Notes under the pieces: model-generated | What the model was told of the DNA's origin: nothing | Seen by the model: only the letters and a program-made list of their open reading frames with translations | The model's database searches: none | Part shown: one piece after another, positions 36,905 to 45,362 of the stretch | Layout of the letters: each line of letters opens with the position of its first letter | Position numbering within the stretch: the first letter of the stretch is position 1 | NCBI RefSeq assembly: GCF_025642255.1 | Contig: NZ_CP106759.1 | Coordinates: 1,081,501-1,145,500 of the forward strand | DNA from: Stenotrophomonas maltophilia | GTDB taxonomy: Bacteria; Pseudomonadota; Gammaproteobacteria; Xanthomonadales; Xanthomonadaceae | Direction of reading: 5' to 3' | Length of the DNA: 64,000 nt | Program-made: the position numbers and the translations under genes

Positions 36905-38311
36905 ATGCCTGGCCGCAGTGGAGAAATCATCTTCGACCAGCGGCGCCAGCCGCTGACCCTGCTGCGCCTTCTCAAGAGTGGTGGCGCCGGCAGTGTGTTC
37001 ACTCTGAAGGAGCGTCCGCGCGAGGTCGCCAAGCTGTATCACTCGGCCAAGGACGTGCCGTTCTACGAGCGCAAGCTGCGGGCAATGCTGGAACTGCAGC
37101 CGGATCTGCCGACGCTCCGTGAGGGTGGGCGCGAACGTGTGCAGATCGCATGGCCGACCGGTCTGCTCCGTGACCGTGGCGGGCGCTTCATCGGCTTCAG
37201 CATGCCGATCCTGGACGTGTCGGCCACCACCGATCTTGAGCATGTACTGCAGGAACGGCAGGCACGCGTTGAAAAGCTGCCCACCGGTCTGGGCGCGAAG
37301 ATGACCCTGGCTGCGAATCTGGCGGCGACCTTGGCTGCCTTGCACCGCTGTCAGCACTACGTGGTCGATCTCAAGCCGCTGAATGTCCGCTTCTACCGCG
37401 ATTCGCTGTTCATCGCCATGCTTGATTGCGATGGCTTCAGCATCCAGGGCAAGGACGAGCGTTTCCCGGCCGGCCAGGTGACCACCGATTATCTGGCGGC
37501 CGAGTTCCAGCAGCGTGGGGTCACGCCTGGCGAGGAAGAGGCGCAGGATCGCTTCGCATTGGCGGTGATCGTATTCCAGCTGCTCAATTCGGGCCTGCAT
37601 CCGTACGCCGGGCGCCCCCAGGGGGGCGACGTGCCCAACGACCTGCCTGGGCGCATCGCTGCGCGGTTGTATCCCTACGGCCGGCGCGGCATCAGCCGCC
37701 TGCTGCCCGCACCGGTCAGTGGCCATGAAATGTTCCCGCCGGCTCTGCGCGATCTGTTTGATCGCGCGTTCTCGGCGCAGCCGCAGCGCCGTCCATCGGC
37801 GCAGGAGTGGTCGTCGCTGCTGATGGGCTACGCGCGGCGAAGCGGCGGCCAGTTGGTGGCGTGCAGTCAGGATGCCAGCCACCAGCACTTTGCCGGGCTA
37901 CCCTGCGCGGCGTGCGCGCGCGCCGGCCTGGTCGCACGCAGTGCGCGCGTGGCACAGCAGACGAACGGCGGCAAGGGCCGCGGTCGCAAGCGGAAACGTA
38001 CCCGCACGGCCCAGCCACTGCGGCAGGCGGCAGCCGCCCGCCCGGTGGCAAGGCCGGCCGCTCCGGGCGCTGCTGCCACAACCAGTCAGCTTCCCGGCCT
38101 GGGGTCGCGGGTTACGATGGCGGCGGTCGGCACCCTGGTGCTGGGCTGGGTGGCCGGCTGGGGCATGCCGGCCTGGCGTGCCTACGACGCGCTGCCCTCG
38201 CCGGGCTGGTGGGATGGCTTTGAGCTGGCCGTGCAGTCCGGCATGCTCCTGCTGGGCGTGCTGTTCTACATCCTGTGCGTGCCGGGCTTGATCATGAGTA
38301 GGCGGCCGTGA
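36905..38311 (+). CDS. Protein kinase-like protein with zinc-ribbon and membrane anchor
   Basis: 468 residues. Kinase N-lobe: glycine loop LLKSGGAGSVFTL and K43 in VAKLYH. Catalytic loop VVDLKPLN (D155, K157, N160), with the usual HRD replaced by VVD; the metal loop is LDCDGF. Next come a Cys/His segment (C..H..LPCAAC, about 319-340), a basic linker (GRKRKRTRT) and two C-terminal transmembrane helices. The layout fits TerY-P kinases. The stop overlaps the next GTG (GTGA). Confidence 0.82.
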   Translation: MPGRSGEIIFDQRRQPLTLLRLLKSGGAGSVFTLKERPREVAKLYHSAKDVPFYERKLRAMLELQPDLPTLREGGRERVQIAWPTGLLRDRGGRFIGFSMPILDVSATTDLEHVLQERQARVEKLPTGLGAKMTLAANLAATLAALHRCQHYVVDLKPLNVRFYRDSLFIAMLDCDGFSIQGKDERFPAGQVTTDYLAAEFQQRGVTPGEEEAQDRFALAVIVFQLLNSGLHPYAGRPQGGDVPNDLPGRIAARLYPYGRRGISRLLPAPVSGHEMFPPALRDLFDRAFSAQPQRRPSAQEWSSLLMGYARRSGGQLVACSQDASHQHFAGLPCAACARAGLVARSARVAQQTNGGKGRGRKRKRTRTAQPLRQAAAARPVARPAAPGAAATTSQLPGLGSRVTMAAVGTLVLGWVAGWGMPAWRAYDALPSPGWWDGFELAVQSGMLLLGVLFYILCVPGLIMSRRP

Positions 38312-39990
38312 AGTGGCTGGGCTGGCTTGCCGTGCTGCTGGCGGTTCTGATTGGCCTGACGCCGTTGTGGGCGTGGCTGGGCGGTCTGGTTTACTCCACG
38401 TTTGATGTCCTGGGCCATCTGGGTGCTCGCCCATCCATCAGCGATGGCCGCGCTGCCTTCCGCGCGGCGGTGATGCTGGGCGGCACGGCTTCGGTGCTGT
38501 CGCTGCTGCGCGTGGCCTGGCTGGATCGGTCCGGCAATTACCTGGTGGCGGCTCTGATGCTGGGCTTGGGTTTCGTCGTGGTGGTAGTGATCTCTGGTGG
38601 CGGAGGCTCTGTTGATCGCGACGCACCGCGCCAGGTCTACATAGCGGCGAACGACTTGGCGCGCGGGCAGCGGCAATGGAGTTCGCGCGAGGCGTTCGAG
38701 CAGGACTCGCTGCAGACAGTGGAGGCGGCGATGCGCGCTGGTGCCCGCGGAGACGTGGCGCAGGTCGATCACCTGTTGAGCGAGCTGAAGGCATCTGCTC
38801 GGCTCTGGCCGCGCACGTCTGACCATACGCGCGAGTTCGCGCGCCTGCGCGACCAGTACAGCGCCGTGGTGGGCAAGATGAACGCGCTCTCTCCGCCCAG
38901 CCGTACCGGTGCCATCGATCGCAGTGTGCTGGAGGCAAGGCGGAGCCCGGAATACAGGGCGCTGGACGCGGAATCGACCGAACTGCTTCGGCAGATGTGG
39001 GCTGCGTCGCCACGCCGCCCGGCCATTGCTCTGGCGCTGTTGACCGAGGACATGCGAGCGCTGTCGGTGCGCAGCTTCTTCGGCAGGCGGCAGCTGCCTC
39101 CTGCGTTGGACGAGTTGCCATTGCAGGAGCGCCTGTATCGGATACAGACCCTCTTGGAACAGGTGCTGGCCTATGCGCCCAACGAAGTTCCTGTATGGGA
39201 GGCCTACAGCGAAGTGATGGCCGACCAGGACGAGGAACTGGCGCTGGGCGCGCGCGTGGTAGCCGGCCAGTTGGAACGACGGCTGCGCAGCGGCGTGGAC
39301 TCGCGTGACTACCTCAATACCGGCAACATCCTGCTGGGCAGCGACGTGCGCCTGGGGGCCATCATGATGTCGCGCGGCAGCAGGGAGCGCTCCCGCATTC
39401 TGGAGGCGCGGGCCTCGGCGCTGCTCGGGCCGGCTGCCGACAAGGTTTCTGAGGGTACAAGTGATGACGCTGGCGGCGACACGGCGGCCTCGCCTGGCGG
39501 GATGGCAGAGCCGGGCGTGCCAGTGGTGTCGGTGACGTCGCCCTCGGATGAGCCCGACGCAGAGCGAGCGCTGCCGCCACGCGGAACGCTGGCCGATGGC
39601 ACAGGGTTGTGGGTGCCGCCGCGGCCCCGGGCGCCCGCAGCCCCTGCGCAGGAAGACGGCGGGCCGCCCAATACGGCGGAGGGCGATCGGGGAACGCTAC
39701 GTGTGGATCTGGCCGCGGCCGGCTTCACACCCGAGCCGTTGCCGCCTTTGCCGGAAGGCACCGTCGTTGCCCGTAACGTGCGTATGTTGCTGGTGGTTGA
39801 TGTCTGGGAGGACGGGCAGGTGACCTCGGTCCTTGTGCAGAGGAGCAGCGGCGTCCTGGCGCTGGACCAGGCTGCGCGGGCGGCGGCGGCGCGCTGGCGC
39901 AGCGCAGTCAAGGTACCGGCTGGCGGGGAGCGGCGAGGGGTGGCAGTCGAGTTCCTGCCATCGGGTGGCGAGCCCCCCGTGCGTCGCTGA
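38308..39990 (+). CDS. Membrane protein with TonB-C-like end, TerY-P associated
   Basis: 560 residues, GTG start overlapping the kinase stop. About three hydrophobic segments lie in the first 95 residues (WLAVLLAVLIGLTPLWAWL, LMLGLGFVVVVVI). A helical, Arg/Glu-rich region follows, then a Pro/Asp-rich linker (390-465). The end, about 490-556, resembles a TonB C-terminal fold (MLLVVDVWEDGQVTSVLVQR, LDQAARAAAARW). This could be the output component of the phospho-signalling module, bridging to the envelope. No family was recognised over the middle. Confidence 0.6.
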   Translation: MKWLGWLAVLLAVLIGLTPLWAWLGGLVYSTFDVLGHLGARPSISDGRAAFRAAVMLGGTASVLSLLRVAWLDRSGNYLVAALMLGLGFVVVVVISGGGGSVDRDAPRQVYIAANDLARGQRQWSSREAFEQDSLQTVEAAMRAGARGDVAQVDHLLSELKASARLWPRTSDHTREFARLRDQYSAVVGKMNALSPPSRTGAIDRSVLEARRSPEYRALDAESTELLRQMWAASPRRPAIALALLTEDMRALSVRSFFGRRQLPPALDELPLQERLYRIQTLLEQVLAYAPNEVPVWEAYSEVMADQDEELALGARVVAGQLERRLRSGVDSRDYLNTGNILLGSDVRLGAIMMSRGSRERSRILEARASALLGPAADKVSEGTSDDAGGDTAASPGGMAEPGVPVVSVTSPSDEPDAERALPPRGTLADGTGLWVPPRPRAPAAPAQEDGGPPNTAEGDRGTLRVDLAAAGFTPEPLPPLPEGTVVARNVRMLLVVDVWEDGQVTSVLVQRSSGVLALDQAARAAAARWRSAVKVPAGGERRGVAVEFLPSGGEPPVRR

Positions 39991-40058
39991 CTGCCTTCAT
40001 CCGCGGCTCCCCCGCCGATTGAGGCGGACGTCATTGCGTATCTGGCCCATGCGGATGA

Positions 40059-40225
40059 TGTTCGGCAGCAACAGCCAGACGGTGGGCGAGCAGGTGCTGA
40101 GCTGGAACCTGGGTGTGACCAGCCGGGCCAGCGAGCGGCTGTCGGTGATGGTCGACTACGTGGGCGAGCGCCGCGACGGCCAGCTGCAGAATGGCGTGCA
40201 GCTGGGCCTGGGTTACCGGTTCTGA
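40059..40225 (+). pseudogene. Autotransporter barrel 3' remnant
   Basis: Last 55 codons of the autotransporter barrel (FGSNSQTVGEQVLSWNLG to GLGYRF), without any upstream part. It is a by-product of the direct-repeat duplication. Confidence 0.9.
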
Positions 40226-40389
40226 TGCAGGGAGGACGTCCTCGCCCGCCGGGCGGGGGCGTCCACCGGCGGCTCATCCGCCTCTACCGCCCGCACAGGT
40301 TGGCGCAGGAGTGTCTTGAGTCGCGAAGGAGCGGTCTTCCGTGGGTCGCTCAGATAGATCTCATGGTGCGGGCCGGCAAACGTGTAGCC
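40059..40389. repeat. 331-bp direct repeat, right copy
   Basis: Right boundary of the TerY-P insert; same content as 34757-35087, here continuous with the complete GyrI-like gene. Confidence 0.9.
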
Positions 40390-40893
40390 CAGCGATGGCA
40401 TCACCTCCTGGTGCAGCCTCGCGAGTGTCGGGCCTTCATCCTCATAGGGGCCCACGTGCAGCGTTTGCAGGCAGAGACCCTCCTCCAGCCGCTGCAGGCG
40501 CAGGCTGGAGGGTGGCGCACCGAGCTTCGCCCTCACCTTCTCCGTTGCTGCAGCGAACCGCGGCGTGTCGACGGCATCCGGGGTGCGGATCATCAGGGTC
40601 CAGGTCCATTCGTCCTTGCGGCGGGCGACGAAGCTGCCCGGATCCTCAGCGCTCCACAGCCCCTCCAGCGGCGCAACCACATGGTCCTGTCCCACCGCCT
40701 TGAGGGCGAACTTCAACGCATAGCTGACGGAGTAAAGCCAGCGTACGGCCTCGGCGTAGGCGATTGCCGTGTTGGGGTCGCCGCGGCCGTCAATCATCAC
40801 GAACGGCAGGGAGGGCACTTGGAGCAGGACGAAGTCGCCGGTCGGCGCCCGGTACAGGGTGCGGTCAAGCGTCTTGAAATCGACTTTGCCCAT
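40213..40893 (-). CDS. GyrI-like small-molecule-binding protein
   Basis: 226 residues; ATG 40893 is preceded by GGAGAG. The sequence FKTLDRTLYRAPTGDFVLLQ, LPFVMIDGRGDPN and EEGLCLQTLHVGPYEDEGPT matches the GyrI-like (AraC effector-binding/SOUL-type) domain used for small-molecule binding. There is no DNA-binding domain, so it is a stand-alone ligand-binding protein of unknown ligand. Its last 13 bases overlap the convergent autotransporter remnant, the arrangement presumably also present ancestrally at 34911. Confidence 0.85.
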   Translation of the reverse strand: MGKVDFKTLDRTLYRAPTGDFVLLQVPSLPFVMIDGRGDPNTAIAYAEAVRWLYSVSYALKFALKAVGQDHVVAPLEGLWSAEDPGSFVARRKDEWTWTLMIRTPDAVDTPRFAAATEKVRAKLGAPPSSLRLQRLEEGLCLQTLHVGPYEDEGPTLARLHQEVMPSLGYTFAGPHHEIYLSDPRKTAPSRLKTLLRQPVRAVEADEPPVDAPARRARTSSLHQNR

Positions 40894-40920
40894 TGGAGCT
40901 CTCCAGTAGACGGACAGCAT

Positions 40921-41236
40921 CGCACGCGCGTCAGCATGCCACAGTTCCTGAATGCGTTCATTCGACTTTGCCGAACGAGGGATTCCGGCGTGGCGACACC
41001 TGCGGCTGCGATGCTCCGCGCCCCATTGCGCGCACGGTGCGACAACGTGTCGCAGCCAGAATGGGGCCTTTCCTGCGGAGGATCATTGTCAATGCCTTTC
41101 TTAAATGGTGGGTGACGGCCTAAAATTGCAAGGCTGACTCGACCCCACCTCCCTGCCTGTCTCCGGACGGGTGGGACCGGCTTTGGCCGGAGCGGGCAGG
41201 ACGGGGAACGGCATTCCCTCGCAATTGGATCGACCG
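40921..41236. other. cyo upstream region
   Basis: 316 bases with no gene. It contains GATCATTGTCAATG (41081-41094), vaguely Fur-box-like, a possible -10 TAAAAT at 41121-41126, and the GACGGGTGGGACC / GGAGCGGGC GC-rich leader near 41165-41195. Confidence 0.4.
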
Positions 41237-42277
41237 ATGATTCCGTTGAAAACCCTTGGGCGCTGGTTGCGCCCGGGCCTGCTGCTCGCAGTGCTGGTGA
41301 TGCTCACCGGCTGCGATGCCGTGGCCATCCTCAGTCCGAAGGGCCAGATCGGCCAGGATGAGAAGACCCTGCTGATCACGGCCACCGTGCTCATGCTGCT
41401 GGTCGTCATCCCGGTCATCATCATGACCCTGACCTTCGCGTGGAAGTACCGCGCTTCCAACACCAAGGCCCGTTACGAGCCGAAGTGGTCGCACTCGACG
41501 GCGATCGAGGTGGTGGTGTGGTCGATCCCCTGCATGATCGTCCTGGTGCTGGCCGTGCTGACCTGGCGCTCCTCGCACGCGCTGGATCCGTACAAGCCGC
41601 TGGAATCGGACGTCAAGCCGGTCACCATCGAGGCGATCTCGCTGGACTGGAAGTGGCTGTTCATCTATCCGGAAGAGAAGATCGCGGTCGTCAACGAGAT
41701 CAAGTTCCCGGTCAACACTCCGCTGAACTTCAAGATCACCTCCGACACGGTGATGAATGCCTTCTTCATCCCGCACCTGGGCAGCATGATCTATTCGATG
41801 GCGGCGATGGAGACCAAGCTCCACCTGATCGCCAACGAAACCGGTGAATTCCCGGGCATGTCCTCGCACTACAGCGGTGCGGGCTTCGCCAAGATGCACT
41901 TCACTGCCTATTCGGTCACCGATGCCGAGTACCGCCAGTGGCTGGACCAGGTCCGCGCCGGTGAGCAGACGCTGGACAAGGCCTCGTTCAAGGCCCTGGG
42001 TGAAGCGCGCAATGCCGAGTGGTATCCGGTGACCTACTACGGCCGGTCCGAGGAGGGCCTGTTCGACTGGGTCATCGCCAAGCACATGGGCGACAACAAG
42101 CACTACGGCATGAAGCACGCCCATGCGGGCGCCGCTGCCGCCGATGCTGCCAGCCATGAAGGGCACGAAGGCCACGCCCCGAGCGAAGAGCACAAGTCCA
42201 AGGAGTCCGGGGAAAACCTGGATGCCACTGAACACGAGCACGCCGGCCACGCCGGTCATGCGGGCTCGGGAGAATGA
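41237..42277 (+). CDS. cyoA: Cytochrome bo3 ubiquinol oxidase subunit II
   Basis: Periplasmic lipoprotein subunit of the terminal quinol oxidase; 346 residues. The lipobox LTGC at about 24-27 is followed by two transmembrane helices ([16 protein letters not shown] between them) and a cupredoxin domain lacking the CuA ligands, as in quinol oxidases ([25 protein letters not shown]). The last 50 residues form an unusual His-rich tail ([35 protein letters not shown]). Overlaps cyoB by ATGA. Confidence 0.94.
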   Translation: MIPLKTLGRWLRPGLLLAVLVMLTGCDAVAILSPKGQIGQDEKTLLITATVLMLLVVIPVIIMTLTFAWKYRASNTKARYEPKWSHSTAIEVVVWSIPCMIVLVLAVLTWRSSHALDPYKPLESDVKPVTIEAISLDWKWLFIYPEEKIAVVNEIKFPVNTPLNFKITSDTVMNAFFIPHLGSMIYSMAAMETKLHLIANETGEFPGMSSHYSGAGFAKMHFTAYSVTDAEYRQWLDQVRAGEQTLDKASFKALGEARNAEWYPVTYYGRSEEGLFDWVIAKHMGDNKHYGMKHAHAGAAAADAASHEGHEGHAPSEEHKSKESGENLDATEHEHAGHAGHAGSGE

Positions 42278-44277
42278 ACATGCTGGGAAAACTCTCTCTT
42301 GAGTCGATCCCCCACGATCCGATCGTGCTGACCACACTGGTCGGTGCGGTGCTGGGTGGCCTGGGCGTCGTCGCCCTGATCACCAAGTTCAAGCTGTGGG
42401 GCTATCTGTGGAAGGAGTGGTTCACCTCGGTGGATCACAAGAAGATCGGCGTGATGTACCTCATCGTCGCCTTCGTCATGCTGCTGCGCGGTTTCTCCGA
42501 CGCGATCATGATGCGCACCCAGCAGGCCATCGCCGTCGGTGGCTCCGAGGGTTACCTGCCGCCGCACCACTACGACCAGATCTTCACCGCCCACGGCGTG
42601 ATCATGATCTTCTTCGTGGCGATGCCGTTGATCACCGGCCTGATGAATCTGGCCGTGCCGCTGCAGATCGGTGCGCGCGACGTCGCGTTCCCGTTCGTCA
42701 ACTCGCTCAGCTTCTGGCTGTTCGTCGCCGGTGCGGTGCTGATCATGCTGTCGCTGTGGATCGGTGAGTTCGCCGCCACCGGCTGGCTGGCATTCCCGCC
42801 CTTGTCGGGGATCGAATACAGTCCAAGCGTAGGCATGGACTACTACATCTGGGGTCTACAGGTGGCGGGTCTGGGTACCACGCTGAGTGGTATCAACTTC
42901 TTCATCACCATCCTCAAGATGCGCACGCCGAGCATGAAGCTGATGCAGATGCCGGTGTTCACCTGGACTGCCCTGGTGACCAACGTGCTGATCGTCGCTG
43001 CCTTCCCGGTGCTGACCATCACCCTGGTGCTGCTGACCCTGGACCGTTACCTGGGTACGCACTTCTTCACCAATGACGGTGGCGGCAACGCCATGCTGTA
43101 CATCAACCTGATCTGGATCTGGGGCCACCCGGAGGTGTACATCCTGGTCCTGCCGGCGTTCGGCGTGTTCTCGGAAGTGATCGCCACGTATTCGCGCAAG
43201 GCCCTGTTCGGTTACAAGGGCATGGTCTACGCCACCGCCTGCATCGGCGTGCTGTCGTTCATCGTGTGGCTGCACCACTTCTTCACCATGGGTTCGGGTG
43301 CCAACGTCAATGCCTTCTTCGGCATCACGACGATGATCATCTCCATTCCCACGGGCGTGAAGATCTTCAACTGGCTGTTCACCATGTTCCGCGGCCGCGT
43401 GCAGTTCACCACGCCGGTGCTGTGGACGATCGGCTTCATGGTCACCTTCACCATCGGCGGCATGACCGGCGTGATGCTGGCCATCCCGGCCATCGATTTC
43501 GTGCTGCACAACAGCCTGTTCCTGATCGCGCACTTCCATAACGTGATCATCGGCGGCGTGGTGTTCGGCATGTTCGCGGGCATCACCTACTGGTGGCCGA
43601 AGATGTTCGGCTTCCGCCTCAACGAGTTCTGGGGCAAGTGCGCGTTCTGGTGCTGGTTCATCGGCTTCTACGTGACCTTCATGCCGATGTACGTGCTGGG
43701 CTTCATGGGCATGACCCGTCGCCTGCAGAGCACGGTCAATCCGGCCTATGAGCCGCTGCTGCTGGTTGCTGCTGCAGGTGCCTTCATCGTCGGTGCCGGC
43801 ATCCTGTGCCAGATCATCCAGGTGGCCGTGTCGATCCGCGACCGCAAGAAGACCGTCGACCTGACCGGCGATCCGTGGGATGCCCGTACGCTGGAGTGGG
43901 AAACCTCTTCGCCGCCGGCGTTCTACAACTTCGCCACGCTGCCGGACGTCACCGAGCTGGACGATTTCTGGGAGCGCAAGCAGCGCGGTGAGGCCTGGCC
44001 GAAGCCGGCGAAGTACACCGACATCCACATGCCGCACAATACCGGCACGGGTGTTGTCATCGGTGCCTTCAGCCTGGTGTTCGGCTTCGCGATGATCTGG
44101 CACATCTGGTGGCTGGCCATCGTCGGCTTCGTCGGCATGATCGCCACGTTCATCTACCGCACCTTCGACCAGGACGTGGACTACTGGGTCCCGGCCGCCG
44201 AGGTGGAACGCATCGAGAACGAACACCGCAAGCACCTGGAAGCCCAGGGCCTGGTGAAGTCGGAGCTGAAGGCATGA
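42274..44277 (+). CDS. cyoB: Cytochrome bo3 ubiquinol oxidase subunit I
   Basis: Haem-copper catalytic subunit that reduces O2 and pumps protons; 667 residues with about 15 helices. Haem and CuB ligand segments are visible: [27 protein letters not shown] and WLHHFF, and [13 protein letters not shown] near the second half. Third gene overlap: its stop and the cyoC ATG overlap by four bases. Confidence 0.97.
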   Translation: MNMLGKLSLESIPHDPIVLTTLVGAVLGGLGVVALITKFKLWGYLWKEWFTSVDHKKIGVMYLIVAFVMLLRGFSDAIMMRTQQAIAVGGSEGYLPPHHYDQIFTAHGVIMIFFVAMPLITGLMNLAVPLQIGARDVAFPFVNSLSFWLFVAGAVLIMLSLWIGEFAATGWLAFPPLSGIEYSPSVGMDYYIWGLQVAGLGTTLSGINFFITILKMRTPSMKLMQMPVFTWTALVTNVLIVAAFPVLTITLVLLTLDRYLGTHFFTNDGGGNAMLYINLIWIWGHPEVYILVLPAFGVFSEVIATYSRKALFGYKGMVYATACIGVLSFIVWLHHFFTMGSGANVNAFFGITTMIISIPTGVKIFNWLFTMFRGRVQFTTPVLWTIGFMVTFTIGGMTGVMLAIPAIDFVLHNSLFLIAHFHNVIIGGVVFGMFAGITYWWPKMFGFRLNEFWGKCAFWCWFIGFYVTFMPMYVLGFMGMTRRLQSTVNPAYEPLLLVAAAGAFIVGAGILCQIIQVAVSIRDRKKTVDLTGDPWDARTLEWETSSPPAFYNFATLPDVTELDDFWERKQRGEAWPKPAKYTDIHMPHNTGTGVVIGAFSLVFGFAMIWHIWWLAIVGFVGMIATFIYRTFDQDVDYWVPAAEVERIENEHRKHLEAQGLVKSELKA

Positions 44278-44906
44278 GCACCAATACCTCGACCCTGAGC
44301 CACGGGCACGCCGCGCATGCGGCGGCCCATGACGACCACGAGCATCACGACACCGGCGGCAACACCGTCTTCGGTTTCTGGGTGTACCTGATGAGCGACT
44401 GCCTCATCTTCGCGTCGCTGTTCGCCACCTATGTGGTGCTGGCCGGCGGCACCGATGGTGGCCCCGGTCCGAAGGACCTGTTCGAACTGTCGTTCGTGGC
44501 CTGGGAAACCGCGCTGCTGCTGACCTCCTCGCTGACCTTCGGTCTGGGCATGATCGCCCTGCACCGCAAGCAGGTGGGTCAGATGTACCTGTGGCTGGCA
44601 ATCACCTGGCTGCTGGGCTTCGGCTTCATGTGCATGGAAGTGTGGGAATTCCAGCACCTGATCCACCAGGGCTATGGTCCGGACCGCAGTGCCTTCCTGT
44701 CGGCGTTCTTCGCCCTGGTCGGTACCCACGGCCTGCACGTCAGCGCCGGCCTGCTGTGGCTGCTGGTGATGTTCGTGCAGCTGAAGAAGTACGGCCTGAC
44801 CCCGACCAACAAGACCCGCATGGCGTGCCTGAGCCTGTTCTGGCACTTCCTGGACCTGATCTGGATCGGCGTGTTCTCCGTCGTCTACCTCAATGGAGCG
44901 CTGTAA
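44274..44906 (+). CDS. cyoC: Cytochrome bo3 ubiquinol oxidase subunit III
   Basis: Membrane subunit of 210 residues with five helices ([39 protein letters not shown]). The first 27 residues are a His-rich N-terminal extension ([17 protein letters not shown]) in addition to the standard fold. The stop TAA shares its last base with the cyoD ATG. Confidence 0.95.
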   Translation: MSTNTSTLSHGHAAHAAAHDDHEHHDTGGNTVFGFWVYLMSDCLIFASLFATYVVLAGGTDGGPGPKDLFELSFVAWETALLLTSSLTFGLGMIALHRKQVGQMYLWLAITWLLGFGFMCMEVWEFQHLIHQGYGPDRSAFLSAFFALVGTHGLHVSAGLLWLLVMFVQLKKYGLTPTNKTRMACLSLFWHFLDLIWIGVFSVVYLNGAL

Positions 44907-45247
44907 TGGCACATGACAACCACGCACACGATCATGGCACCGGTGGCGAAAGCCACGGCAGCGTGAAGTCGTACCTGATCGGCTTCGTGCTGGCAGTGGT
45001 GCTGACCGTCATCCCGTTCTGGATGGTGATGTCGGGCGACTTCTCCCGCACCGTCAACGGTGTGGTGATCGCGATCACCGCCGTGCTGCAGATGCTGGTC
45101 CACCTGGTGTTCTTCCTGCACCTGGACCGCTCCTCGGAGAGCCGCTGGAACGTCAACGCTGCTGCCTTCACCATCGTGGTGATCGGCATCATCGTGGTCG
45201 GCACCCTGTGGGTCATGCACAACATGAACGTGCATATGATGCACTGA
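44906..45247 (+). CDS. cyoD: Cytochrome bo3 ubiquinol oxidase subunit IV
   Basis: Assembly subunit, 113 residues and three helices (SYLIGFVLAVVLTVIPFWMV, LVHLVFFLHLD). The N-terminus [18 protein letters not shown] is again His-rich. It is the last gene of the operon; no cyoE (haem O synthase) follows, only a terminator, so that gene must lie elsewhere. Confidence 0.95.
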   Translation: MAHDNHAHDHGTGGESHGSVKSYLIGFVLAVVLTVIPFWMVMSGDFSRTVNGVVIAITAVLQMLVHLVFFLHLDRSSESRWNVNAAAFTIVVIGIIVVGTLWVMHNMNVHMMH

Positions 45248-45269
45248 CGTCCCCGCGACGTTGCCACGC

Positions 45270-45300
45270 AGAAAGGCCGCCCCCGGGCGGCCTTTCTGTT
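45270..45300 (+). terminator. Terminator of the cyoABCD operon
   Basis: GAAAGGCCGCCC / GGGCGGCCTTTC hairpin followed by TGTT, 23 bases after cyoD. Confidence 0.8.
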
Positions 45301-45362
45301 GTCGGGTGGATGGGGTCGGATCCCATGTCGCAGGCGAGGGCTCCGAACTCGCACGACGGGCC

